Positions 36,501 to 40,659 of a stretch of 64,000 bases of DNA are shown here, in pieces. The stretch comes from Henricia sp. BOLD:AAB3569 (lineage: Eukaryota > Echinodermata > Asteroidea > Spinulosida > Echinasteridae). Location of the stretch: contig JBBELK010000517.1 in assembly GCA_037783545.1 (NCBI GenBank), positions 496,001 through 560,000 on the forward strand. The letters run 5' to 3'. The stretch's first letter is position 1; each line of letters opens with the position of its first letter. Position numbers and translations under genes: made by a program. The notes below the pieces were generated by a model. The model saw nothing but the letters and a program-made list of their open reading frames with translations. It had not been told where the DNA came from and made no database searches.

Positions 36501-37140
36501 ATTGCAAGTCTTGCAGCTCGGCCACATTGGTATAAAAGGTTTAAAGGCAGTATACATGATTGGTATCTCGAAAATCAGAAATGTTCACAGATTTATGCCT
36601 TACTTACACAATATAAACATGATAACCGTAGAAAACTTCCCCTGAAATGGTTTTGTCTAAAGTGCTAGAGTCTTTGAAAAATTAGTAAAACAATTAGTTT
36701 TAACAGCTTCATCATGCATGACTACATAAAGCTTCTGTGTGCTGACAATATTTCCCACTCTGCTTTTTCAGTCAGAAAGTTTGCCATTTTTCTTTTGTTG
36801 CTCAGTACATTAATTTACAAAAAGACAGTTTTAAACAAGGTGGAATAGACCCTTTGCACCGGTAGCCATGACAGGGGGCAGGTTTTCATTAAATGACTTG
36901 ACAATAGATCCACAAAGTGCCTTACTCGTGCATGACACACGGTGACAGTGTGACCGCCCCCTGTCATGGCCGCCCTTGCAAAGGGTCTATTGCCCATATA
37001 TAGGCTTTAACCTTTTGATTTTCCCACAGATGTTGGGTCCAGACCACCCCCTGACTCAACGCAGTGTCAGGGCACTTGATGAGCCGACATTCAGGAGAAT
37101 CAAGCAGAGACGAGACAATAATGAAGCCAGCAAGACTTGA
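3866..37140 (+). CDS. DUF4062-NACHT-TPR protein, nephrocystin-3/TTC41-like (3' 21 exons; 5' end outside window)
   Basis: Twenty-one exons join in frame through GT-AG introns: 3866-3999, 5763-5896, 7262-7357, 9493-9585, 10613-10669, 12576-12712, 12830-12941, 14147-14254, 15462-15635, 16431-16618, 19131-19324, 19672-19831, 21585-21705, 22554-22682, 23736-23857, 28681-28810, 29859-29975, 30643-30780, 32961-33044, 35091-35249, 37030-37140. They give 898 residues and a TGA stop. Order of domains, numbered from the first full codon: the end of a DUF4062 domain (ERCGWIP, then SVTEMEI; about 1-65); a linker; a NACHT/AAA-type NTPase with Walker A GGPGTGKS (189-196) and Walker B LIIVIDALNQ (281-290); a helical region; and C-terminal TPR-like repeats ending in LGPDHPLTQRS. 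Proteins of this layout (NPHP3, TTC41) are cytosolic or ciliary scaffolds, and NPHP3 acts at the ciliary inversin compartment. Function here is inferred from architecture only. I cannot choose between NPHP3 and TTC41. The DUF4062 N-terminus must lie upstream of the window. Confidence 0.85.
4055..4585. mobile_element. AGGGGCGTTCGAGATGCTTACA-type DNA element, copy 1
   Basis: It is colinear with 31885-32850: ggggcgttcgagatgctt, gacacagggtt.tgctttgaa, cgcccacagacatctactga, ggttactaggtg.cgtcat, and the gtgtaa tail. It lies just 3' of exon 1. Confidence 0.72.
4853..5204. mobile_element. hAT-like MITE with 8-bp target duplication
   Basis: The ends agtgttctccact and agtggagaacact are inverted. The flanks ctgtcccc (4845-4852) and gtgtcccc (5205-5212) match at 7 of 8 positions. 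Next to each end sits a gtccgggc/gcccggac subterminal motif. Confidence 0.78.
5763..5896 (+). CDS. Exon 2: end of DUF4062, start of linker
   Basis: The acceptor is ggttacag and the donor is GGG|gtaagc. The translation begins SLFMIRDSNFL, matching the usual FFY.RDPSFL strand that follows the SVTELEI helix in this family. It then runs through a charged helix (KLQMLKQMLKDRFG). It ends on a codon boundary. Confidence 0.9.
6430..6489. repeat. Short tandem repeat (tttcatcaa)n
   Basis: About six copies of a 9-bp unit with slight variation, directly abutting a poly-C run. Confidence 0.85.
6490..6547. repeat. Poly-C tract
   Basis: Almost pure C over about 58 bases, with two T interruptions. Its length is likely to vary and may be an assembly weak point. 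Confidence 0.9.
7262..7357 (+). CDS. Exon 3: linker
   Basis: The acceptor is tttgttgcag and the donor is AAA|gtaaga; it is 32 codons in phase 0. The peptide contains QFYKCQFDGVNDQGKVEIKG, a short beta-rich segment between DUF4062 and the NTPase. Confidence 0.88.
7655..7800. repeat. Fragment of the CGTTACGCG family, inverted
   Basis: The run tagcacgcgtaacgcgct ... gcgtgttacgcccgctagag is the reverse of the cores at 17095-17335 and 38740-38990. Confidence 0.55.
7945..8060. repeat. Hairpin inside the TTAA element
   Basis: An inverted repeat (gtgtgggatatgggttttaa / ttaaaactccatatcccaca) with an inner gctcatagcaccctcgg/gatgctatgagctcc pair. Confidence 0.75.
8802..9199. mobile_element. TTGATTGCTTTCC TIR element, copy 1
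   Basis: The left end ttgattgctttccatgacgt is mirrored by acgtcaccggaaagcaatcg. It is colinear with 60417-60892, sharing gagcatgca.tcggcttgta and ccaaaatggtggatggaagg. A CRE-like TGACGTCA sits near the right end. Confidence 0.78.
9493..9585 (+). CDS. Exon 4: linker helices
   Basis: The acceptor is aatgacag and the donor is GAG|gtagta; it is 31 codons in phase 0. VFEFFKERISKQYP followed by DPYQQAKEAHE is the helical connector commonly seen just before the NACHT domain in DUF4062 proteins. Confidence 0.88.
9620..9776. mobile_element. Truncated hAT-like MITE, relative of 3020-3245
   Basis: It shares aactccaacaaaggcatt, gtgcgtgttcatcctttgct and the right end ctacaaccctg with the 3020-3245 element. 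The left inverted end is not recognisable. Confidence 0.7.
10170..10450. mobile_element. TATGAAATTGGCCC family element, copy 1
   Basis: It ends with ctttatgaaattggccc and shares, in inverse orientation, gaaaattttgacgttgact and aaaacagacgacagcgttgc with 15655-16320. Confidence 0.6.
10613..10669 (+). CDS. Exon 5: linker into NTPase
   Basis: A 19-codon micro-exon (SFMKNRSVSVLGRTDILEQ) in phase 0. The acceptor is gtattctag and the donor is CAG|gtatat. It is short enough to be missed by simple ORF calls but keeps frame perfectly between its neighbours. Confidence 0.83.
10995..12140. mobile_element. 1.15-kb element with AATAGACCGTATTCCTGAA ends
   Basis: The left end aatagaccgtattcctgaat is mirrored at 12120-12140 by ttcaggaatacggtctatt. 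No recognisable transposase; the interior frames are short. A likely non-autonomous DNA transposon. Confidence 0.75.
12251..12300 (-). repeat. tRNA-derived SINE fragment, Thr(AGT)-like
   Basis: On the minus strand: tcctgc-ttagtat-gcagga (anticodon stem-loop, AGT), then ggttcgagtcccacc (B box, T arm). The D arm and 5' acceptor are absent, so it is not a functional tRNA. The anticodon region resembles 37989-38070. Confidence 0.65.
12576..12712 (+). CDS. Exon 6: NACHT domain, Walker A
   Basis: The acceptor is atttgtcag and the donor is GG|gtaggc (phase 2). It encodes KPLLLLGGPGTGKSSIMARV, a complete P-loop with the GKS triplet. This is the clearest sign that the protein binds ATP or GTP. Confidence 0.92.
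12830..12941 (+). CDS. Exon 7: NACHT domain core
   Basis: The intron before it is only 117 bp. The acceptor is aaccaaccag and the donor is AAT|gtaagc. The joined peptide reads GGEQGWHVFYHFVGAVPGS, the HFVG..PGS strand that follows the P-loop in NPHP3-type NTPases. Confidence 0.92.
14147..14254 (+). CDS. Exon 8: NACHT domain, Walker B
   Basis: The acceptor is ttacacag and the donor is CAA|gtaagg; it is 36 codons. It contains RPLIIVIDALNQ: a hydrophobic strand ending in Asp, followed by ALNQ, the usual Walker B of this family. It ends in phase 0. Confidence 0.92.
15462..15635 (+). CDS. Exon 9: NTPase, sensor region
   Basis: 58 codons in phase 0. The acceptor is tacccacag and the donor is GAG|gtaagg. 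VLNWLPDKLSPQIRCILSM matches the W.P..LP..V..I.S strand (sensor 1 region) that follows Walker B in NACHT proteins. Confidence 0.92.
15655..16320. mobile_element. TATGAAATTGGCCC family element, copy 2
   Basis: The outer ends ggccaatttcacaaaacatg and ctatgaaattggtacc are inverted. The core gtgcaacgctgttgtctgtt matches the 10170-10450 element in reverse. It fills most of the intron before exon 10. Confidence 0.6.
16431..16618 (+). CDS. Exon 10: NTPase, helical region
   Basis: 62 codons plus 2 bases. The acceptor tcctcctcag follows a strong pyrimidine tract; the donor is AA|gtgagt. It holds AIVKETLGKYQKRLD and NPLWLSVACEELRVFG, the NPL.L....EELR motif of the NACHT-associated helical bundle. Confidence 0.92.
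16809..16930. mobile_element. Palindromic MITE flanked by TTAA
   Basis: TTAA at 16805-16808 and 16931-16934. The ends aggcacaggctcgtcagcat and atgctgacgagcctgtgcct pair over about 50 bases with a short loop. Confidence 0.85.
16935..17095 (-). repeat. tRNA-derived SINE, antisense
   Basis: Read on the minus strand: catagctcagctgacacagc then ctccagtgcgaatcctga, i.e. A- and B-box-like pol III promoter elements. Related antisense copies lie at 17345-17520 and about 18440-18535. Confidence 0.6.
17095..17335. mobile_element. CGTTACGCG-core MITE, copy 1
   Basis: Inverted ends tattgacccctttcg and ggaaaggagtcaata. The core gggcgtaacgcggtttaatt and tagcgcgttacgcgtgctat is shared with 38740-38990. Confidence 0.7.
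17345..17520 (-). repeat. tRNA-derived SINE, antisense
   Basis: Minus strand: cagctgatagagcatctgcc (A box) and tgtgtttcaaatcccgatga (B box), followed by gagatgagagaaatcata-type body sequence that recurs at 16990 and 18470. Confidence 0.65.
17529..17963. mobile_element. hAT-like MITE with GAGTC-repeat core
   Basis: Left end cagtgttgtagtcgagtc; right end gactcgagaacgacaacact. The flanks aggtatag (17521-17528) and aggtatta (17964-17971) match at 6 of 8. The core is largely cgagtccgagtc and cgagtccgagtcgtcatgat repeats. Confidence 0.78.
18140..18405 (-). repeat. tRNA-derived SINE family S1, copy 1
   Basis: Minus strand: a tRNA-like head (ttatggctgagcg ... ggttcgattccgggcc), then a body gagcaaggcacttaatcaca, gggatgtaaagctgttggtc, gatcccagagcattctttcg and ggtgtctctggcc. 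It is colinear with 48955-49200. Confidence 0.85.
19131..19324 (+). CDS. Exon 11: winged-helix-like region with acidic loop
   Basis: The acceptor is gtctgtctag and the donor is G|gtgggt. LVATLCLLECSNNGLLETEL is the winged-helix segment after the NTPase. The exon then ends in a charged, low-complexity stretch (ENEKGEKGES), probably a flexible surface loop. Confidence 0.9.
19330..19530. repeat. tRNA-like SINE pieces around exon 11
   Basis: An antisense B box (gggattcgaaccc) at about 19348 and a sense B box (ggttcgaatccc) at about 19493, with a shared gttgcatggatgt word that also occurs at 17367. Fragmentary. Confidence 0.5.
19672..19831 (+). CDS. Exon 12: post-NACHT region
   Basis: The acceptor is cacattttag and the donor is AA|gtgagt. 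It encodes WARVFRALKPFLRPFG followed by GRLDFYHRSLSKAVR, the conserved L.FYHRSL..AV..KY motif that closes the NACHT module in NPHP3- and TEP1-type proteins. Confidence 0.92.
19880..20255. mobile_element. GTTTAAGACTGGCC family element, copy 2 (inverted)
   Basis: It begins ttcataaatactttagacagtttacgc and contains acacgcacacacaaactgca and cgatcgaacaaaaacaattc, the reverse of the 1150-1710 order. Confidence 0.7.
21585..21705 (+). CDS. Exon 13: post-NACHT region
   Basis: The acceptor lies after a (TTC)n tract ending cccgttag; the donor is GAG|gtacag. It reads KYFSPTAHNAAG then WWHAKLADYFE, matching the H..LADYF helix usual at this position. Phase 0 at the end. Confidence 0.9.
21887..21958 (+). 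repeat. tRNA-like head of SINE family S2, Asp(GTC)-like
   Basis: 72 bases fold as a cloverleaf: acceptor ggcttca/tggagcc, anticodon stem ctgc-atgtcaa-gcag (GTC), T arm with gttcgaatc. The D stem needs G-T pairs. The shared 3' body (ggagcc.agttg.atttcactgcatcca) with 53405-53455 and the intronic setting make a SINE more likely than a working tRNA. Confidence 0.7.
22090..22490. repeat. Diverged tandem repeats downstream of SINE S2
   Basis: Three roughly 140-bp units share gacaggtccagtatggtcaa, tgacttttc/tttactttc and attttggccatttt. Similar sequence recurs at 50800-51030 and 53500-53740, the latter again next to an S2 fragment. Confidence 0.7.
22554..22682 (+). CDS. Exon 14: helical repeat region
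   Basis: 43 codons in phase 0. The acceptor is ccaatcag and the donor is CAG|gtaaaa. It encodes DKKRLVDFLLDWKVFNYYF and LLSFWRQ. The L..L..L..W.VF motif is the region leading into the TPRs. A minisatellite starts about 12 bases after the donor. Confidence 0.9.
22695..23340. repeat. Intronic minisatellite (gaccaagaccgagactggcg-type)
   Basis: About 650 bases of 20-30-bp units built from agaccaagaccgagactgg and cagtccgagac/cggtctaagac. It starts about 12 bases after the exon-14 donor. Open frames on both strands here are repeat artefacts. Confidence 0.92.
23736..23857 (+). CDS. Exon 15: helical region before TPRs
   Basis: 40 codons plus 2 bases. The acceptor is tttcacacag and the donor is CT|gtaagt. 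It is mostly charged helix (MEKMYIAELDKVAADP, then EEDLGLLYEKVSRLL). The following intron is the longest in the gene (4.8 kb). Confidence 0.88.
23930..24770. mobile_element. Probable DNA-element remnant
   Basis: The stretch has poorly paired ends (cactaatgtttacgatcctt ... tttggtgaaatccactgca) and a GC-rich acgtacgtgtacacgtgg core. No coding signal. It occupies the start of the long intron after exon 15; boundaries uncertain. Confidence 0.35.
25130..25460. repeat. Three degenerate gtgagacaagg repeats
   Basis: ggtgagacaaggcgt, ggtgagacaaggtgt and ggcgagacaaggtat recur at intervals of about 110-150 bases, each followed by a cctgcc...gatgagtttc-like segment. Purpose unknown. Confidence 0.55.
26509..26960 (-). 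pseudogene. Broken pogo-type DDE transposase
   Basis: The minus frame reads ELDIVLDQMDGGLDR and later NKKTSFTVVLACTASGKKLR followed by PMVI. The TFTVVLACTA.G.KL.PMVIF signature is characteristic of DDE_1 (pogo/jerky/CENP-B-like) transposases. The frame decays soon after into unrelated sequence, and the N-terminal DNA-binding part is not recognisable. Confidence 0.75.
27238..27380. mobile_element. GCTGCGTTCCA MITE nested in the pogo-like element
   Basis: gctgcgttccactcatgcga to gtatttggaacgaag, with inner gaacgttggcaacgttcg and gcgaacgttgcaaacgtt. It is colinear with 52218-52366. Confidence 0.7.
28681..28810 (+). CDS. Exon 16: first TPR-like helices
   Basis: The acceptor is atttccttag. The donor GCG|gttagt is weak (T at +3). 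GRLKSCFTVLEKAMAIE then MLILYDLLASMYNA fits a TPR helix pair. Confidence 0.86.
28980..29020. repeat. T/G homopolymer tract
   Basis: Runs of t then g (gtgttttttttttggggggg-like), downstream of exon 16. Simple sequence only. Confidence 0.8.
29859..29975 (+). CDS. Exon 17: TPR region
   Basis: 39 codons in phase 0. The acceptor is cttttgcag and the donor is AGG|gtaagg. KPAIQYRQKSLELGEGLTGD resembles the second helix of a TPR and the loop that leads into the next repeat. Confidence 0.86.
30643..30780 (+). CDS. Exon 18: TPR region
   Basis: 46 codons in phase 0, donor GAG|gtaact. The start is taken at the acceptor ccactgaag, which follows a pyrimidine tract and gives RAFSLMKLAFNLRTWIYLKG, a good TPR first helix. 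A second in-frame acceptor, gatgaag (exon start 30664), would drop seven residues of this helix. Confidence 0.82.
31166..31727. mobile_element. AATAGACCGATCCAGTAAGC TIR element with a nested element
   Basis: The ends caatagaccgatccagtaag and cttactggatcggtctattg pair for about 32 bases, each followed by ctccgcccattt. Inside lies an inverted GTTTAAGACTGGCC-family core (31205-31500). Confidence 0.83.
31205..31500. mobile_element. GTTTAAGACTGGCC family core, copy 3
   Basis: It contains acacgcacacacagaaactgca, tcgaaagcaaaatgtgcact and cgatcgaacaaaa-type words shared with 19880-20255 and 62345-62745. Confidence 0.65.
31885..32850. mobile_element. AGGGGCGTTCGAGATGCTTACA-type DNA element, copy 2
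   Basis: The longer copy, with both terminal inverted repeats visible: ataggggcattcgagatgct at the left and agcatctcgaacgcccctaa at the right. It contains about 400 bases that are absent from the 4055-4585 copy. Confidence 0.75.
32961..33044 (+). CDS. Exon 19: TPR region
   Basis: 28 codons in phase 0. The acceptor is tctgtccag and the donor is GGG|gtaaga. Peptide LDDKAHVAECIMVEGLLTCD. The flanking introns on both sides are filled with transposon copies. Confidence 0.85.
33095..33935. mobile_element. GTTTAAGACTGGCC family element, copy 4 (longest)
   Basis: It runs from ggctcgggccattatcactc through ctggccaaacccactttt, acattttgctttcgggtgcg and tttaagactggccacgtgac to ggatgcgtaaactgtcta. An extra segment at about 33440-33760 is absent from the other copies. 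Confidence 0.72.
34384..34830. mobile_element. CAATGCATAGTTCCGA MITE, copy 1
   Basis: The ends caatgcatagttccga and tcggaactatgcattg are perfect inverted repeats. It shares ttaaccccgcccc, gaaagcacagattcattgga and gcgaatc.cccg with 54773-55200. Confidence 0.85.
35091..35249 (+). CDS. Exon 20: TPR region
   Basis: 53 codons in phase 0. The acceptor is tacttgtag and the donor is CAG|gtagga. IVINKAILLERMRRLEEAYD is a TPR of the N.A.LL...R..EA form. It joins directly to the LGPDHP motif of the last exon. Confidence 0.88.
35923..36700. mobile_element. TTAAAGGG element end and a TTAA-MITE fragment
   Basis: ttaaagggacacgttgctgt at 35923 looks like a Kolobok-like end (TTAA plus AGGG), with its partner not found. 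From about 36535 a fragment ttaaaggcagtatacatgat ... gaaatggttttgtct matches the interior and end of the TTAA MITEs at 7487 and 49865. Confidence 0.5.
36844..36991. mobile_element. AATAGACCCTTTGCA MITE
   Basis: aatagaccctttgca/ggccatgaca-type ends: the left aatagaccctttgcac pairs with gcaaagggtctatt, then gccatgacagggggc with gccccctgtcatggc. It lies in the last intron, 38 bases before exon 21. Confidence 0.83.
37030..37140 (+). CDS. Exon 21: terminal TPR motif and stop
   Basis: The acceptor is ttcccacag. It encodes MLGPDHPLTQRSVRALDE and a basic tail (FRRIKQRRDNNEASKT), then TGA. GPDHP.T..S is the typical inter-repeat motif of kinesin-light-chain/NPHP3 TPRs. A hAT-like element begins 16 bases after the stop, in the presumed 3' UTR. 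No AATAAA is evident within about 500 bases. Confidence 0.9.
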   Translation: MLGPDHPLTQRSVRALDEPTFRRIKQRRDNNEASKT

Positions 37141-37156
37141 GCAGGAGACTAATAAT

Positions 37157-37620
37157 CAGGGTTGTAACGGATATCCCTCTGCTCGAGTCCCAAGTCAAGT
37201 CAAGTCAAGTCAAACTGCCTTCAAGTCCCAAGTCAAATCAAGTCAAACTGTCTTCGAGTCCCAAGTCAAGTCATTTGAAACCAATGCCAAGCTTAGTCAA
37301 GTCAAGTCAAGCATGTTGATCAAGTCCGGTCAAGTCAAGTAGTCACGACAGTAATTTTTTCTGGCCAAGAATGCTCCATGTGCAGACAAAGCTTAGTCTT
37401 AGGTTTCTGTGGAGCTAAAATACAATTCGGTTCTGAGAATGATTTTTTTAAAAAATGCATGCAAGTTTAATTTCATTTTTTGAAAACTAGATTCAAAAAA
37501 TGTTGTTCAAGTCAAGTCAAGTCAATTGAGGTTCAAGTCTCAAGTCAAGTCAAGTCAGTGAAAATTGGGACTCGAGTCAACTTGAGTCTGGACTGTGGAG
37601 TCCGATTCATTACAACACTG
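37157..37620. mobile_element. hAT-like MITE with perfect 8-bp target duplication and CAAGT-repeat core
   Basis: Flanked by ctaataat on both sides (37149-37156 and 37621-37628). Left end cagggttgtaacggat; right end gattcattacaacactg. The core holds arrays of caagt (e.g. caagtcaagtcaagtcaa) and gagtcccaagt. It lies in the presumed 3' UTR of the NACHT-TPR gene. Confidence 0.88.
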
Positions 37621-37988
37621 CTAATAATATCTTCTTAATGTGGCCATCTTGGTTTGGCTTCACGGGACCATGCCATAGCTTTCATGTGCAATGGGTGGCA
37701 CTAGGTACCAGGTTATAGACTTTATTCACAAGTCAGGCTGCATCCGAATCCATTGTCTAGAGCTAGGTCTAGGTCTCTGCTCCATTGGAAGTACGCGGAG
37801 ACACGAAGACAATAGACCTAGCCATAGCTCTGGAAGCCCGTTTCGGACACAGTCTCATATTGATTTAAAAGCCAGTATACATCATTGCTTTACAAGCTGC
37901 TTGTGACATGTACAGCATATACACAAGTACAGTGTTGTGCAAAAATACTCAAGCACTTGGCATTGTTTTTAGATACTCAACAACGGCC

Positions 37989-38070
37989 AACTTGCATCAG
38001 TGGTTGAGTGGCTAAGACGTTTGCCTAGTATGCAGGAGGTCATGAATTTGAGTCCCACCCAAGCAACGGT
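37989..38070 (+). repeat. tRNA-derived SINE head, Thr(AGT)-like
   Basis: agtggttgagtggctaagac (A box) and tttgcctagtatgcaggagg (anticodon AGT), then tttgagtcccaccc (a degenerate B box). Mismatches in the T arm argue against a functional tRNA. Confidence 0.65.
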
Positions 38071-38249
38071 ATGAAGCTTTTTTTCTCCTCATAGTGTCTT
38101 GGGAAGCACTGAGTATACAGTGCTAACCAAGTTACGCCAGATAAAAGGCAAAACAAACCCAAATAGAGTGCGGGAAAAGCTTGCTAAAACAGCAAACTTT
38201 TAGGTGGAGCTGGCAGATGGAAAAATGTAAACCATGCATTTAGGGCATC

Positions 38250-38450
38250 GAGGCCTACCAAAGTAGTCACAGTTGTACAGAGAGTAGTATTTTTCAAACA
38301 TTTTTTTCTGACAGTACCATGAAATGTTAACATTTTACACGGCATGGCATGCGTAGGACATGCAGCCTTCAACCCCCAACCCCAACCCCCTTCGTAGAAC
38401 AGTGAAAATGTTGACAACGTTGGACGGCACCTTAAATAATTAACAATTTC
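38250..38450. repeat. Repeat R1, uninterrupted copy
   Basis: It shares agtatttttcaa, taccatgaaatgt.aacattt and gtgaaaatgttgacaac.ttggac with 59070-59850, where a different element is inserted between the two halves. Confidence 0.6.
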
Positions 38451-38739
38451 TTCAAAAATTATGACAAGTGTTCCAACATTTTTTGCACACCACCGTATTT
38501 CACGAAGGGAATGTTTTGGGTAGTTATTAGCTAGTGCCCAAAACGTTCCCCTTGTAAAAACTCGGACGATATGTTCACCCTCTATGTGTAAAAACAGATA
38601 CCTATTTTGCAGATGAGTATAAATACAGAGTGTAGATGGAACTTTGTTAGGCGGGCCTCCCACTGTGCAATTTTTCGCCACTAATTTCCAACAATTAGGT
38701 ACGATTTGGTGAGATTACCTGAGACTGTCTATAGACTCT

Positions 38740-38990
38740 ATAGATAGTATTCGAACACGTGCGAATACGCCATTTTGTAAGTCAAATAATTGTGGAAGTG
38801 ATGTGCGTGCGCGTTGCGTGTGTCTCTAGTGGGCGTAGCGCGGTTTAGTTCACCAATGGGAGCCTTCGTACAGAGCGTTACGCGTGCTGTGGACACACGC
38901 GGCGCGCGCGCGCATTGCTTCCGCAGTGGCGCGGCGTTGTTTAACACACAACATGACGTCATGAGAAAGCTATCAATACACAATCGTACC
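38740..38990. mobile_element. CGTTACGCG-core MITE, copy 2
   Basis: It shares gtgcgaatacgccatttt, gggcgtagcgcggtttagtt, caccaatgggagcctt and acatgacgtcat with 17095-17335, with partly decayed ends. Confidence 0.7.
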
Positions 38991-39562
38991 AAATGGTACC
39001 TAATCGTTGGAAATTCGTGGCAAAAATCGCACAGTGGGAGGTTCCGCTTCAGTCATTCTTATTGTGAAAACATGAAAAATTTGGTGAAAGCTCAGTACTG
39101 AGTAAAGAAGATTTAACTAGTACCTGTATGATGCAATCATGCAACTTAGCGTGTTCGCCAATCAGTATTCTTAACCATGTTCAGGGATGTTCGTCTTCCA
39201 GCTTTTATGTATTTTGGGCCATTTTGGGGAAAAATACAAGATAAGCAATACACATTATAAGGTAGTCTCTCATATTGGGTTGACCCAGATGAAAATAAGT
39301 GAAATCTTATTGGTAATTTTATTTTTTATAAGTGTTACATGTATCTGTTAAAGGCCCGTAACTTGTATATCTTTTGCAATGACCCAAAAATCAGTGTAAC
39401 TTCATGAGTTGACAAGAAAAACCCTCCTCAAAGTGTTGATAGCAATGGTAACAAACATTCTGTCCAAGATTGTACTGTTTGCAAGAAATTAACAACTGAA
39501 GTGGCTTTTTAAAAATGTGAGTGCGCACACATTTGTTTTTTACCATTCAGTTTTCACCTAAA

Positions 39563-40040
39563 GGTAATATACATGTTTGGTAAACTGTTAAGAACGGCGT
39601 GATTTTCACTGGTAATAGACCGTATCGAATAGCCGCCATTTCGTGGGCCACCTTTTGTTACTTAAACCGTTCAACAATGGAAACACAATATGTGCAACCA
39701 TGCATGTCCCCAAGTAACAAGTAAACTGCCCCACGAAATGGCGGCTATTCAATACGGTCTATTGAAAGCCTAGGTCAAGAAAACTACCTTGTAGAAATTT
39801 CAGCCACATAGATGCAGTAATACATTGTACTTCAGAAAACATGAAAAACCCCAATCATGGTTTTTGTGCATGAATAATCTGAATAGCTCCAAAGATACAA
39901 TTTTTGGAGATTCGAGTTTTGTCATTTTTCTCATGAATGAGGGCACTTCAGACGAAATAATTTCACAGGCTTTTAAATAATAATTCAGACATTTTTTCCC
40001 CCGAGTGTAATTACCAATCCTGTATATTACTTTTAACCTT
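39563..40040. mobile_element. Diverged TTAA-MITE carrying a nested MITE
   Basis: Left aaaggtaatatacatgtttg and right accaatcctgtatattactt resemble the ends of 7487-8535. The AATAGACC MITE 39614-39763 interrupts it. Confidence 0.65.
39614..39763. mobile_element. AATAGACCGTATCGAATAGC MITE
   Basis: aatagaccgtatcgaatagc/cgccatttcgtggg pairs with cccacgaaatggcg/gctattcaatacggtctatt. The loop is about 75 bases. Confidence 0.85.
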
Positions 40041-40659
40041 TTATAGTGATATCTTGGCCCTTTAACGTTATGAGGTTTATACCTTGCATTTTTAAAGGAT
40101 CACATTAAGATTTTTCCAGAAAATGGATCACATAAAATACCTCCCCAAAATACTATCCCTGGAAAGAAAACTGGAAATTTTCTTTATGGAACCGGATAAA
40201 TTAGTTTACAAAACATCGGTGTTTTTTTGACGATATCCTTGAAAATATACGGATTGAGAAGCGAAATTTCAGAATGGTAATGAGAAAAATATGACAAATG
40301 ATATGGTATCAAAATCTCACCACTCGTGGGGAAAATTGGGGTTTTAAAAATGTGATCTTTTCATGCTCCTTTAATGTGGTCTTTGTATTATTGAGAATTC
40401 AGCTGCAAAAGTAATTATGGTGGAAGATGAACTTTGAATAATTTAGTTCTTTATCAGTGCTATTTTTTGTATGCATAATTGATCAGGTGTTAATGTCGTT
40501 TCCAAAATAAAGAATAGTATATTTTGTATTTTCTAAAAGGCGTATAATCTATTTCTGCATTTTCAGAAGCAAATTTATTGCTCTTTATTTTAGTAGTGTG
40601 TTAAAAAGTTGTATTTAACTGAAATTAGAATACAAAAATGATATACAGTGGCACTTAAA

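Noticed and set aside
37064..37342. 92-codon frame with Gln-Val-Lys-Ser-Ser repeats
   Set aside because: A different frame from exon 21, running into the CAAGT arrays of the hAT-like element.
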